Positions 32,618-44,900 of a DNA stretch of 64,000 nucleotides are shown in pieces. How positions within the stretch are numbered: position 1 is the stretch's first letter; every line of letters begins with the position of its first letter. The notes below the pieces were generated by a model that ran no database searches, was not told the DNA's origin, and worked only from the letters and a program-made list of their open reading frames with translations. The translations under genes and the position numbers were made by a program. The stretch comes from Mesotaenium endlicherianum (taxonomy: Eukaryota > Streptophyta > Zygnematophyceae > Zygnematales > Mesotaeniaceae): the NCBI GenBank assembly GCA_009602735.1, contig WELA01009720.1:40559-104558 (forward strand), in the 5' to 3' direction.

Positions 32618-33120
32618 TGTAGTGATTTGAGTTATAATATATTACTTTGCAATTATTTTAATGCTTTTGAATATATTTGGAGTAGTATTGTGTGAAGTCA
32701 AGTGTGAATGGATACTCTAGTGACTTCGTTCATGTTCTTTCAACCTTCTAAGGCATTTTCAAAGTTAGAGGAAGGACCTAGAAGAACTCCATGTGGCAAA
32801 AGTCAAATGTGCCATTTTTAGGTCAAAAGGACATGTGTACATTATTATAGAAAAAAATGGCAAGTTTTGGGATGTGTTGGGTGCCAACACATTAACATGC
32901 ACCTTCCCAGAAATTACTTATGTAGCAAGTCTATAAATAAGAGCTAGAACATAGAAAGACATTTCATAATAAAGCTTGTACGTGCCAAATTCCAGAAATA
33001 TATTAACTTTCAAAAAGTCATCATTCTTTCAAGAAGCTACCACATGTGTTCAAAGATCCTTGTCTTGATTAGATAAAGTATTCTATTTTACTAAGTACTT
33101 TATCTATCTGTTTCACTACA
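32618..33120 (+). repeat. 5' LTR of gypsy-A copy 4
   Basis: 503 bp, TGTAGTG...CACTACA, followed by the primer site TGGTATTGGAGC (33122-33133). Confidence 0.92.
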
Positions 33121-33154
33121 GTGGTATTGGAGCTAGGCACTTTGGTAGCACAAG

Positions 33155-34004
33155 ATGATGGCCGGTCCTCAAGACCAACAGCAAGTTTTTGAAGGAAACC
33201 CTTCCTCTCCAATAAACCCTCCTCGATCGCCAATGGGAGAGCCCACTCAAGAAAATCTGCAACAACAAAAAGCACCAAAAGGAGGAGCATTGTCAAATCC
33301 TGTGCCAGCCGCTATAGCAAAGTTGACCCCACCACAAGGAGTTCCCGCAAATGAGTGGGCAGCCTTCCTAATGACCGTCCACAACCAAGTGGGCTTGGCC
33401 ACCTATGAAGCAACCGTGCAAGCGTCAAGAGAAGCTATGGCTGCCATGGTTGCCCCTATAGCGAGCAACGCTCAAAATCCAGCCCCGGCCCAAGCGCCTC
33501 CAAAGGAGCCTGCAAGAGCAAGGAAACTCATCAAGCCCGGCAAACCAGACGCTTTCAACCCTGGAAGTGGAGCCAAACTGAATCTGTGGCTCCACCAAGC
33601 TGAGACGTACCACACATTCCTTGAAGTACCCGAGGAGGATTACGTTCCTTTTGCCGTTACCTTGCTCAGAGGAGCAGCAACATCATGGTGGCGTAACTAT
33701 CAAGCGGCTGTATATCAAGCTGTGGCGCATCTCGTACCCGGTCAAGAGCCCCCACCATCATATGCAAGATGGGTGGATTTTTGTGAAGCCCTTAAGAAGC
33801 AGATCATGCCCATCAATGCGGAGGAAATTGCTCGAGAAAAGCTTTGCCATTTCAAGCGAAGAACGTCCGTTCAAGAATATACATCCAGATTTCATGACCT
33901 CACTCTTGAGATCCCCAACATGTCGCTGGTGGAAAGATTGAGTTATGTGTCTGACCTCAAGCCCAAGGTGGCAAAAGAAGTGGAAGTACGCGACTTGAAC
34001 TTTT
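33155..34004 (+). pseudogene. gag: Gag 5' part, gypsy-A copy 4 (interrupted)
   Basis: Open from ATG 33155. It is the same Gag as copies 1-3 but with only one PQ-rich N-terminal repeat. It includes [13 protein letters not shown] and [12 protein letters not shown] and keeps frame to RDLNFS, where the hAT element begins. The remainder, with a zinc knuckle ([14 protein letters not shown] near 42256-42298), lies at 41980-42330 after the insertion and is itself frameshifted. Confidence 0.9.
33997..34004. repeat. Target-site duplication GAACTTTT (left of hAT 1)
   Basis: Matches GATCTTTT at 41972-41979 at seven of eight positions; both correspond to the same gag sequence in intact copies. Confidence 0.8.
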
Positions 34005-34013
34005 CAAGGTTAC

Positions 34014-34951
34014 ACCATTCGTAAGTACGCTATATACGCTATATACGCTGAAATTTTTATGTAATAAGATGGCTCAATACGCTTGACACGCTCCATACGT
34101 GCTAATGTAGACGTCACAACGTTAATTTTGAACGTCCTGACGACCGTACGCGTGATCGTACAATTGTACTTTTTAAATGAGTCAGCCAGGCAGCAACAAA
34201 AGTTTTTTTGCATGCATTTTTATTTTAAAGTAATAAAAATATTAGGGAAAAGTTTTATGGATTTTTTTTGGTTCTTCACACAGCCGGCTACCGGTGGTGG
34301 CAACAAGATGTGAATGATGCAGACTCTAATCAAAAAAACTAATCACTATGTTCATTTAAGATGGTTTTATTTATAATTAATTGCAAACTACATTCCATGC
34401 TTGGTGTTTGCCATTATCCTCTATTTGTGGTACATATTATTTGGCAAATATCCTAACTAGCTGTGGTTAAACTTAACTCCAAGTCTATCCCTGTTCAAGG
34501 TCAAGTCATGTAGGTTGTCATGATAAGAAAAATGATATTCGATTATACATAAAGAGCGTTTCGGGTACATACTTTGAAGCGCAAAATTTGTTTGCGTGGT
34601 AACTTTTAGTGCACAAGTTACGAGTTACCTATATGTTCAATAACGTATAAATTGCTTCTTAACCAAATAAATATGCAACGATACCTATCCTTAATCTTCT
34701 TCAATGATCGTTCATGCAGTTGCAAATTTAAGTCCATGTGTCAACAATTTATTCTTACATGATTGCAAAAAAAAAGTCATATAAATTATTAAGGACATGC
34801 AAATCCTACTTCTGTTATAAGACATTGCTAACTTATTTTGCCGTTCTGTCATAAGGTGGTCAAAATCATTTGCAAGCTAATAGGATTCAATAGTATGATA
34901 AAGTATATTAAGACTCTTCCCATTTCGTTTTTTCCTGTTAACATCTAAAGA
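34014..34951. other. Non-coding left arm of hAT element 1
   Basis: AT-rich, with TACGC/TATACGC motifs near 34028-34090. No gene seen. Confidence 0.5.
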
Positions 34952-37860
34952 CTAGTAGTCGATTGACCTGAATCTTCTACCTGGAGCTGCCACAATACCA
35001 GGCAGCTCCTCCACCTCTTCCTCTTCCTCTTCTTCCTCAGATAACTTAACGTTAAGTTGGGAAGGTACTACCTCCTCTTCAGATGTTTCCACAAAGTCTG
35101 CTTCCTCCACCCAAGGCGTTTCTCCACTGCTTTCTCCGCTTAGCAACTTCACACACTTCTCTTGCAACCTCAACATGGAATGCACATACACTAGCTTCCT
35201 TGCTCTCATTGCGAGCAGCCTAATTTGTAGCGGGTTATGAACAAAGCCATACTCAGACCAGTTTCTCTCACATGCAGCAGCAGAAGCGAGTTGCGAGAGA
35301 ACTATTATAGCAACTCTCTGAAGGTTATGACACACACTTCCGTATGTTTTCCTCCAGATGTGAGCTGGCATCTTGGTCTTGTTGGCCTTCACAACATCAT
35401 AGTTGAACGTGTCGCCACCTCGGCGATAGAGCGCCAACTCTTGGTCCACCTTACCACGTTCTGCTACAGGTCCTCCAATGATGCACTTGACCACCTGCAT
35501 GTACTCTGGGAGTAGGCACCTGTTGGCGGTCCAAGAGTCATGGTCCTGGAACTCAGGGCTAGATAGTATGCTGCCACCACAAAAAGAATAATGCTCAGCA
35601 GGATGTACAAAGAATTACACATGCAATTGCCTTATAGCAACACCTGACAGCAACAAGCAAGCCCGGCAAAATTGCCTGCCAAAATCTGAATAGAACATAA
35701 GAAGAAGCATCAAGGACGAACACTTGCCTGCAGAATGGAGCGGACTGTGAAGCTGCTCCCAACGTGCCTCTACATCCTTTTTTGTTTGGGTCTTGTGAGT
35801 AGCCTTGAGACCTGGTGAATTGGCAATATACTTCTGAATCCCACTCATCCGATGCCAAATTTTCCCTAATGAAGGCGTTGAAGAATGCACCAAACGCCGA
35901 AGCACCACTATCGGCTCACACATCCACCCACACTTTCATTTTCTTCCAAACTGGATCTTCACAAATTAGATCCCCAATTCATGTTGCCTCACTCACACGA
36001 TTATTCACCGCTGCCCACTCAAGCCACTTACAATCAGACACCATGGCTTGTAGTGTATCCCTCACAGTGATCAACCTCTGCAAGCAAAGAACGTTACTTG
36101 CAAATTTGGTAGGTCCTGGTTTCAACACCTCTAACTTACTCAATAGCCTTGCTTCAGTGTATGAGGCATATGGTGGTTAGTCACAAACTGAATCAAAACT
36201 TTGAATCTCTCAATGATGTCCGCTAGCTGGGGGATCTTGCCTACATCTTTCAACAACAGGTCTAGGATGTGGGCAGCACACGGTGCCCAAAATATGTGCG
36301 GGTGCTCTTTCTGAACTAACTCACATCCCTTCTTGATGTTGGCTGCAGAGTCGGTGCAAAGGAGTACAACATGCTCAGGCCCTATTTTCTCTACAACTTT
36401 AAGGAGCTGTCACCAATGTACTCTCTCGCCTTCCTCTCCCCATCAGTATTGATAGCATCTTGTAATGAATCAGTATATTGGTTGATATAATATTTATTTA
36501 AATAATATAGTCATACAAGTTCAGCCTGCTGAACTTTACTTAATATTGAGTCTGCTGGACTTTATTAGATAATTAGTTTAATGACTCAGCCGGGGGCAGC
36601 AGGCTGGAGTCAACTCAGGTTAGCTTGCTCACACATTCTTTGACAGCCAGCTGACTTCCGTACTCGGTAGCAGCAAACTGCCTACATACGCATCTAAGTG
36701 TGGTATGCTAGATGAATGGCCAGATGACATCCCTCAGATGGATGGCAATTTGGGATGATGGGAGATGGCAGTGGATTTGGTTAACCGAGGTCCTACCAAC
36801 GTGGTTAACTCTCGGGTAGGCGGTGCCATCGCACTCGCCGTTGAACAGTAAACTCATTCCATGCACATATGCTAGGATTGCTCTCAAGTTTGGCATTCGG
36901 AAACGAGGCCAACTCTCTTGTACTGCTTACTGAGAGAGATCTGAATCCAAGGCGAGAAGCCATTGATATGCACTGTCTCCTAGCCTTGCTTATGTGTGAG
37001 TTTACTGATTGCATTACTGATGCTAGTTTACTTTCATTTGACTTACGAAGTATTGTTCACTGCTAGTGTGTTGTCTTTTGCTGTTTATTCAGTTAACAGA
37101 AACTACCATAAAGATTACTTGCTGATATAAAGAACTTCATTGATTATTAATCTCCTATTTGGTAAGGTGATTCATTTCACATCTACAAATATCTCCACAC
37201 CTGCTATGACCATGAGGACATTCAGACGAGGGTGACCGCTGGAATGTGTCCAGCTATCTGCTACAACGCTACAATCTGTAATGGGCAACCTCTTCTTCTG
37301 AGTTTGCTCCCACGCTTCTACCCTCTTGACCTCCGCATCTAAGCGAGTTCTTCCAAGAGGCTTGTCATTAATTGGGGTGTACACTACGCCAGTTTGCTAT
37401 TTGTACTTACTGACAACAACCACCATGTCCTCAAACAACGGGGAGCGAGCCACACTAAAAGAAAAACCAGTTCCATATAAAAAACGGGCAACTACCTCAT
37501 GCACAAAATTAGCATTCATCCGCTGAAACATGTCACTAAGAGACGTTTTTCCTCTCTCCCTCTCACAGCCTACCCCCCCAGCACTTAGATCCAGCCCCAT
37601 TACCAGCGAAAGGCCTTCCAAGCATGCGGCTACGTCTTTCCTCAATGACACTCTTACTACGTCTCTTGCCCTTCCCCATGGACGACACATTTCGGTGACG
37701 CCTAATCATGAGCGCTACAACCTCTGCAGGTTCCTTTGCACACTCACCAACATCCTTGTTCCCTCCCATAAAATGACCCTGAATTTTTGGAACTCCCCCG
37801 CCAAATTCTCTACTGCAGTGACCCCACTCTAATGGACCGACACATGGCCCCACTCTAGTG
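34952..37860 (-). pseudogene. Decayed hAT transposase (BED finger, DUF659, dimerisation domain)
   Basis: Minus-strand order: a BED-finger-like segment (REFGGGVPKIQGHFMGG, ~37740-37840; first Cys pair degenerate), the N-terminal core (ARFLYGTGFSFSVARSPLFE, ~37420-37480), TDCSVVADSWTHSSGHPRLN (~37220-37290), the catalytic region resuming after the solo LTR (GPEHVVLLCTDSAANIKKG, APCAAHILDLLLKDVG, ~36220-36400), the middle region (VCEPIVVLRRLVHSSTPSLG, ~35850-35930), and the C-terminal hAT dimerisation domain (LASAAACERNWSEYGFVHN, RARKLVYVHSMLRL, ~35170-35310) with an acidic tail. Stops (for example SKYK-stop near 37395), frameshifts (~36410) and the solo LTR inactivate it. Confidence 0.88.
36461..37179 (+). 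repeat. Solo LTR of a third retroelement family (719 bp)
   Basis: Begins TGTAATGAATCA and ends TGATTCATTTCA (TG...CA), flanked on both sides by CATCT (36456-36460 and 37180-37184). It splits the hAT transposase between VEIFVDV and DAINTDGE, which are adjacent in related proteins. The same repeat, truncated, is at 4522-5013. Confidence 0.88.
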
Positions 37861-38470
37861 CATTGCTCAAACGAGGTAGCCTTGCGGAGGATGTCCCTGC
37901 AGCAAGTGCCGATGCGGATGACGTGGAGGGAAGAGACATGTCGAAAGAAAAATCTGTATGGACAAGAGAAAACATGTCAGAACAAGGAGAAGGCAAGAAG
38001 ACAACGATGACGACAACGACTACAAGCGGCAGCCCACAGCAGCGTGCCCGACAAGCGCCACACGCACAGCAGCGTCGTTGGGCGCGCTGCTGCGAGCTGC
38101 CCACGACGATGGGCAGCCCGCAGCAGCGTGCCCGACCAGCAACAAATGCATAGTAGCGTTGACGGGTGCGTTCCTGCGGGCTGCCTTACAACCCCATGAT
38201 GAAGCACACAGGAGCGCGCGCATACAGGCAAGTCATGCGCACACACATACATGCAAAAAGGCAGGGGTGTAGGCTGGGGGCATGCCAGCAGGTGTATGGT
38301 TGCAAGGACGCTTGTGAAAAAAAAAGCTGGCGAGCATGCAGCACACATAGGTAGGCGCACGCACAAACGCGCACACAGCAAAAGGCGGGCAGGCAGGCAG
38401 GCACACACACATAGACAGGTTGGCTCGCATACACGACAGCGAAGGGGCATGGGTCAACCAACAACAAAGC
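37861..38470. other. GC-rich non-coding part of hAT element 1
   Basis: Contains an ~84-bp imperfect repeat with core GCAGCAGCGTGCCCGAC (near 38034 and 38118) and CACACA-rich stretches near 38340-38420. No real gene. Confidence 0.5.
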
Positions 38471-39690
38471 GCGTAAAAAGACACGCCAGGCACGGCATGC
38501 AAGTCCACGCGCTCACCTGGTGCGAGAGCTTGCAGGGTCGATGCACGCAGATTTGTGCGGGGTAGCCTGCTTTTGAGCCCGCGCCCACACTTCCTCTCCC
38601 CCCCCCCAAGCTTCCCTGCTTTGCCTTAACCGACGATTCAGGCAGGGCCATGCACTGAAGGAACGCGCAAAGACACACGCCAAGCAGGGCATGCAAGTCC
38701 TTGCGCTCACCTGAAAGTGCGAGAGCTTGCGAGGTCGACGCACGCACATTTGTGGCAGGTGAGACCTTCTTAACCTGCACCCACACACCCCCCCCCCCCN
38801 NNNNNNNNNNNNNNNNNNNNNNNNNNNNNNNNNNNNNNNNNNNNNNNNNNNNNNNNNNNNNNNNNNNNNNNNNNNNNNNNNNNNNNNNNNNNNNNNNNNN
38901 NNNNNNNNNNNNNNNNNNNNNNNNNNNNNNNNNNNNNNNNNNNNNNNNNNNNNNNNNNNNNNNNNNNNNNNNNNNNNNNNNNNNNNNNNNNNNNNNNNNN
39001 NNNNNNNNNNNNNNNNNNNNNNNNNNNNNNNNNNNNNNNNNNNNNNNNNNNNNNNNNNNNNNNNNNNNNNNNNNNNNNNNNNNNNNNNNNNNNNNNNNNN
39101 NNNNNNNNNNNNNNNNNNNNNNNNNNNNNNNNNNNNNNNNNNNNNNNNNNNNNNNNNNNNNNNNNNNNNNNNNNNNNNNNNNNNNNNNNNNNNNNNNNNN
39201 NNNNNNNNNNNNNNNNNNNNNNNNNNNNNNNNNNNNNNNNNNNNNNNNNNNNNNNNNNNNNNNNNNNNNNNNNNNNNNNNNNNNNNNNNNNNNNNNNNNN
39301 NNNNNNNNNNNNNNNNNNNNCCCCCCCCACTCCAAGCCCCCCACATTGCTTTAATTGGCCATTCAATGAAGCGCGCAGAGACACCGTCCAGGCGGGGCGC
39401 GAGGCCTTGGGCTCACCTTAAAGTGCGAGAGGTTGCAAGGTTAACGCACGCAAATTTGTGCTCGTTGAGACCTTCTGAGCTTGCACCCCCCCCTCCCAGG
39501 CACCCTTCCTTCTTCGCATCAACTCACAATTCAAGCAAGGGGCTGGGTGCAAAAGAAGAGCCACAAGAGAGAGGTGAGACAATGCGCTCCAACCTGGCAG
39601 TCACCTAGAATTGCTAGAGTACGCGAAGCCATTGCACACATATTCGTGCACTGTGAGCCATTCTACCCCCCCCCCCCCCCTTCCCCCCCC
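38471..39690. repeat. ~190-bp tandem repeats with C-rich linkers, spanning a gap
   Basis: Four visible units share a core on the minus strand ending CTCTCGCAC..AG followed by GTGAGC; the ends lie near 38516, 38710, 39417 and 39601. Each unit is followed on the plus strand by a C run. Spacing is ~194 and ~184 bp on either side of the 521-N gap, so the gap probably hides further units. The shared core ends at a splice-donor-like GTGAGC, so it may be an amplified exon fragment of unknown origin. Confidence 0.6.
38800..39320. other. Assembly gap (521 N)
   Basis: Bounded on both sides by long C runs, so probably a C-rich tandem array that failed to assemble. Confidence 0.98.
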
Positions 39691-39783
39691 GCAAGCTCCC
39701 TTTATTGCATTAATCAACAAAACAGGCGAGGTTAGCTGCGAAAAAAGGGCGTCAAAGCCACAGCCCACGCAGGGCACGCTACT

Positions 39784-39884
39784 CGTGGAGCTCAGTTGAA
39801 AATTAGCGCCCAGCTTGCTGAGCTTCTTGTGCGTCTTGGCGTACTCGTCGAAGAAGGCCTTCTCGTTGTTCAAGTACTTCTTGG
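39784..39884 (-). pseudogene. Captured exon resembling plastid ascorbate peroxidase C-terminus
   Basis: After an acceptor (ATCCGCAG) the minus strand reads KKYLNNEKAFFDEYAKTHKK then LSKLGANF. Plant chloroplast ascorbate peroxidases end with a helix worded like KYAADQ.AFFKDYA.AH.KLSNLGAKF, a close match in length and order. No other peroxidase exons (distal or proximal His regions) are visible nearby, so this is a gene fragment carried by the hAT element rather than a gene. The identification rests on one exon. Confidence 0.6.
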
Positions 39885-41962
39885 CTGCGGATGCCAAGCA
39901 TGCGCCATGCAAGAGCGGGTGGTGTCAGCACATCGCTTGGAACATAGCCCCATGACCACCTTGTCCTCGCATGCCCGCACATGCAGCACCTGAGGATGCT
40001 CACTCAGCAGAGGGGTGTGGGGTAGCCCGCACAAAGCAACCCCACGCGCACAGAAGACCAGGAAAAGAGCAGCTGATGCGAATTGCCCCCCTGAGACAGC
40101 AAGCACCCCCCTGCACACACAAAGAAAGAAAGGGCAGCCGCTGTTGTTGCCCTCTCTCAGACAGCCCTATACACGACCCACCTTGACCCCACTCCCTCCC
40201 TCACACACCAGTCTAGGGGGGGCAAGTTGCTGCCACTGCCCCCTTCGCATATTGGACCGGGGAGAGAGCCGCTGAAACTGGTGCTGGCACTGCTCTGGCC
40301 CCGCACACTCAGCACCTGCACAGACCTCCCAAGACGCCAAAGCAGGAGGCAGGGCAACCCTTGGACGCACGAAGAAGGGAAAGGGGGGTGAAGATGCTGG
40401 CTCCTTCAGCACCTGTCCTTCTGCCCTCTAGCGCGTGCAGACTCCATCCTGCCCGCCCGCCTGCCCTCCCTCTCTTCCTCTTGCCTGTCTGCTCGCCCTC
40501 CTCTTCCTCCCCCTCCTGTTGCTACTGAGGCAAGTCCTCCTTGGCCACCATCCTTCACGCCCTCCCCTCCTCAATCCCTCCTTCACTCTCTCCAATTTCC
40601 TCTCCCTTTCCCACTCTCTTGCTCTTTACTTCTACCTTGCCAATTATCACAGCATCAGCGAACTTCTAATTTGAAGAATGGGGGGGGGGCAGAAGGCAAG
40701 AGAGGGGGGGCACCTGGTACTTGCTGCTGCCAGATCCGTGAACACCTCCTTGATGAGCTTTGCCAAGAAGCGCCCTGCAAGGATTCTACGGGGCACAAGA
40801 CAAGAAGAGGACGGGGAGTGAGACAGTGGCCACGCACAACATGCGTCAGCAGGCGGCCATCGCACCTCAAACGGACCAGGCATCACGCACCTCTCTGTGT
40901 CCTCCCTAATTGTACATCTGACACACCTCTTACAGCCCCCCCCCCCGACCTGTTCCTCCCCTCCCCTCCCCTGCCCTCCTTTATGGTCCCCTTTCCTTCC
41001 CTCCCCTATCAAAATATTTAAAGCTGCCACTAATTAAGCAACCCGGCAGAACAATGGATGTCTAGTTTGTGGCGCATCCCCCCTCCCCACAGGAGCATTG
41101 AGCATGCAGACCATGCAATGCCACCAGCAATGCAGTGCAGACCATGCAATGCCACCAACATTAACGACTTCTCATGTGAACTTTGCAGGCACAGGAGAGA
41201 AAGATAAGTACCTGCTTCTGCTCCAACAATTCAGATTTGCACTCCTGCACACAATCGCACCAAAGAAGTTAGCATCCCGCATTACAAGTGAATTTGCAAG
41301 TCATGCGAACATTAAACAACTTAAGAATTTTCCCTACCATCCAACAGCTACCTCGCCATCTAGACATTGTCAAACCAAATAAACAATGTGTAACAATACG
41401 TTGAACATCATTTGCATCTCTACATTGACAAAGCTGGGTATTAAGCAACAAAACAGTTGTATGATCGAGGGTAGCCACAATGTGGTCACCTACAGGCTAT
41501 CAAGTACTCCTTCTTAGCTATCATTCGCATCTTGCCGCTCCACAGTGACCCACTAAACTACCTGCCTTCCTGGGTTTTTGATACCTCTCAACATACAAAT
41601 GCAGAATACGCAAAAAATGATGATAAATAAGCTTCAATGCACACGCTGCGAATAAAACCTCGTACCTAACAAAGCGATCAGTTTTCGCTTGCCATCTGCC
41701 AAAGAATATGGCAAGGCATGAAGGTTTTGATGTTCATGCTGTTGGCTGCCTTAACTGATCGAACTGTCTCAAATCTTTATTTTTATCCCCGTTGCACGTT
41801 GTTGACCAAAAACATCGAAATAAAAAAGCATTAAGTACCGGGTTAAACGGACGTCGAACGGCATGGCGCGCACGTGCGTGAAAAGGTTCGTACGCTTAAA
41901 ACGCACGTACCAACTTGATACGTTAAAATTAGCGTATCAAGAGCGTCTAATACGCGTACAAC
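39885..41962. other. Right arm of hAT element 1
   Basis: GC- and C-rich to ~41000, AT-rich afterwards. One exon-like stretch on the minus strand (about 40717-40780, RFLAKLIKEVFTDLAAAST, between CCTTGCAG and GTGCCC) could be another captured exon, unidentified. The subterminal part 41850-41962 is rich in CGTACG/TACGC motifs like the opposite end. No complete gene. Confidence 0.45.
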
Positions 41963-41971
41963 GTAACCTTG

Positions 41972-41979
41972 GATCTTTT
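41972..41979. repeat. Target-site duplication GATCTTTT (right of hAT 1)
   Basis: See 33997-34004; gag coding resumes immediately (KIIEVAQKV wording). Confidence 0.8.
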
Positions 41980-44900
41980 AAAGATTATTGAAGTGGCTCA
42001 AAAGGTGGGTACCTTGGATTTCAAGCACTCCGTGCCTTCATCTTGACGGGCACCGGCGACGCGGGTGTACGCAACCCCTCCCACATCCAAATCTGGACCC
42101 ACACCCATGGAAATTGGAGTTATTAGAAGGGACCCCGCGGCTGTCCCGGAAGAGTGGAAGACCCTCCAATGACACATATGATGCAAAAAACCAGCAAGGA
42201 GTGAAAGCAAGACTCTCCCCGGCTGAAAAAGAAGCTCTCCCATGACGACTAGACTATGCTTTTATTGTAAGGAAAAGGGCCATCGTGCACTCTCATGCCC
42301 TAAGAAGTTGTCATTAAGTGAACAGCGCTGATGGGCCAGGGGCCTACGACTCCAAGACCCACTTCATGAGAAGACAACAAGCTAAGTGAGGTGGAGACTC
42401 CTGTTGAAGACGACGTTCCAGCCCCAATGAGTTTGAGAGGTTACCTTGGAGGAAAGAAGTCCACATCTTGGTGGATAGCGGAGCTCAAGGCAACTTCATC
42501 TCTGCAAATTTTGCCACCAAGCACGGCATTACATGCGAACTCTTGACCACGACGAGGAGATTATGATGCCCGATGGATTCTCCTATACTACCCCTTCGAA
42601 GAAGACGTACCCCTTGGCACTCTCTATCAAGTCCTTCAAGGATAGAGTAGTGTTTTCTCCCACGCAATTGGCCGAGTATGACGTCATCCTAGGGACGCCT
42701 TGGTTGACCAAGCACAACCCCCAAGTTGTTTGGAGGGACGGTACGATCAAGATCAAGAATGACATCACTTCAAGAATCTGTATTTTGCGCGCAATCCAGG
42801 ATATCCAGACCCAGGACATCAAGAAGCCGGCACACGAGATACTATTGTCCGCCCTCCAACTCAAGAGACTTGTGAGGAAGGGACACGAGCTTCTTTTGGC
42901 CTTGATAACGCCAAAAGGCATCACGCAAGACATCGAGAGTCAAGAAGGCAGCCCCCTTCCCAAGGAGATTCAAGAAGTCTTAGAGGACTGCAAAGAAGTA
43001 TTCATCCCCGGAATAGCTCACGAGCTTACACCCCAAGAGATTCGTAGACCATAAGATAGAGTTGGAGCCCGGAAGCAAGCCCACCTCTTGGCCTACATTG
43101 AAGATGTCATACACGGAGCTAGACGAAGTCAAGAAGAAAATCAAGGAGCTACTGGAGCATGGCTTCATTCGACCTAGCAAGTCGCCATTTGGAGCCCCGG
43201 TGCTATTTGTCAAGAAGAAAGATGGTACCTTGAGGATGTGTGTGGACTATCGCGCCCTCAACAAGATCACCATCAAGAATCGATACCCGCTGCGGCGCAT
43301 GGATGAGCTCATGGACCGGCTGGTTTGAGCCAAGCACCTCACGAAAGTAGACTTGAGAAACGGCTACCACCAGATTCGCATCACTCAACTTGACATAGAG
43401 AAAACAGCGTTCAGGACAAGATATGGACATTTTAAGTTCATGGTCCTACCTTGGGACTCACCAACGCGCCAGCAACTTTCATGACTATGATGAACACCAT
43501 ATTTCAGCCCACGTTGGACAGATTTGTGGTGGTATTCATTAATGACATCCTTATTTACAGGAAGACCCCTGAAGAGCATGCCAGACACTTGAAAGAAGTC
43601 CTCAAAGTATTGAAGCAAAACAAGCTATTTGCGAAGGAATCAAAATGCGAGTCTGCCAAACAAGAAGTGGATTTCCTAGGTCTCCACGTGACTGCTGATG
43701 GCATTTAGATGGACCCCATGAAGACCACGGTGGTGGAGGAATGGCCAACTCCCACGACCAAGAAAGAACTCCAATCATTCTTGGGATTTGCCAATTGGTA
43801 AAGGAGATTCATCCAGAGCTTCTTGCACATAGCAACCCCTCTCACAATCTACTGAAGAAAGGAAAGCCATATGTTTGGACCAAGAAAGAGGAGGAAGCAT
43901 TCCTACAACTGAAGCAAAGATTGACGACATCCCCGACGCTCACACTCCCAAGTCCAAACCCAGATTGGCCCTTCCACGTCATCACCGATGCATCTTCCTA
44001 TGCAATAAGAACAATCCTGCTTCAAGACCAAGAATAGGGACTGCAGCCCATTGCCTACAAGTCAAGAAAGCTAAATGCAACCGAGCAAAGTATTACAACC
44101 ACGGAGTAAGAGGCATTGGCAATTGTACATGCCTTGAAGGATTGGCGCTGCTACGTTGAAGGACGCAAGGTGCTGGTCAATACGGACCACGTGGCGTTGA
44201 AGCACCTCCAGACGCAGCTATATCTCTTAAGGAGACAAGCAAGATGGAGTGGATACTTGCAACAATACAATGTCACGATTTTGTACCAGCTCGGCAAGAC
44301 ATACCTAGCTGACCGCCTCTTAAGACTTCATTTAAACGAGGTGATGACATCCCTGAAGACAGATCTGGAAGCTCGATTTTCAGCCACCTATGAAATAGAT
44401 CCTTACTACAAGAATGGAGAAGAAGCCTTGGACCCATACAAGAAGCAAGAAGGATATTATTGGGTGCGGCAAGACACGGGCCAGAGATGTGTTCCTAATG
44501 ACTTAGACCTCCGGCTCTTGCTCCTAGGAGAAGCACACGACAACCCTCTTGGAGGAAACTTTGCAATCCTAAAGACCACGGACGTTCTAGCCACGACTTA
44601 TTGTTGGCCAGGCATGTCTAAGCAAGTCAAGGAGAAGTGCAAGAGCTGTGACACATGGCAAAGAGCTAAGCCATCATCGTAAAAGGCGGGAGGACTCCTC
44701 CAATCACTGCCAATCCTCGAAAGGCAATGGACGGACATCTCAATGGACCTTGTCGTGGACTTGCCCGTGACACCTCGAGGCCAAAATGCAATACTCACGG
44801 TGGTGGACAGACATATGGCTCATTTTATTACCACAACGACTAAGACTACAGCACCACAACTTGTAAGACTCATCTTTCACAACATCTTCCGACTCCATGG

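Larger units (their letters stand above)
34005..41971 (-). mobile_element. hAT element 1 (7.97 kb including a gap)
   Basis: Inserted in gag of copy 4 with an 8-bp duplication. The inverted termini are CAAGGTTAC (34005-34013) and GTAACCTTG (41963-41971), with subterminal TACGC repeats. It encodes a decayed hAT transposase on the minus strand (34952-37860), is itself interrupted by a solo LTR (36461-37179), and carries ~190-bp tandem repeats, C-rich tracts, the 38800-39320 gap and an exon resembling plastid ascorbate peroxidase. The transposase is no longer functional. Confidence 0.88.

Noticed and set aside
37977-38508. Cys-rich overlapping ORFs on the minus strand
   Set aside because: Arise from CACACA/GCAGC low-complexity repeats; overlapping frames all look alike, so not a Cys-rich protein.
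38454-39384. Long ORFs spanning the N gap
   Set aside because: Their length is made of unknown bases; the flanking residues are repeat and C-run translation.
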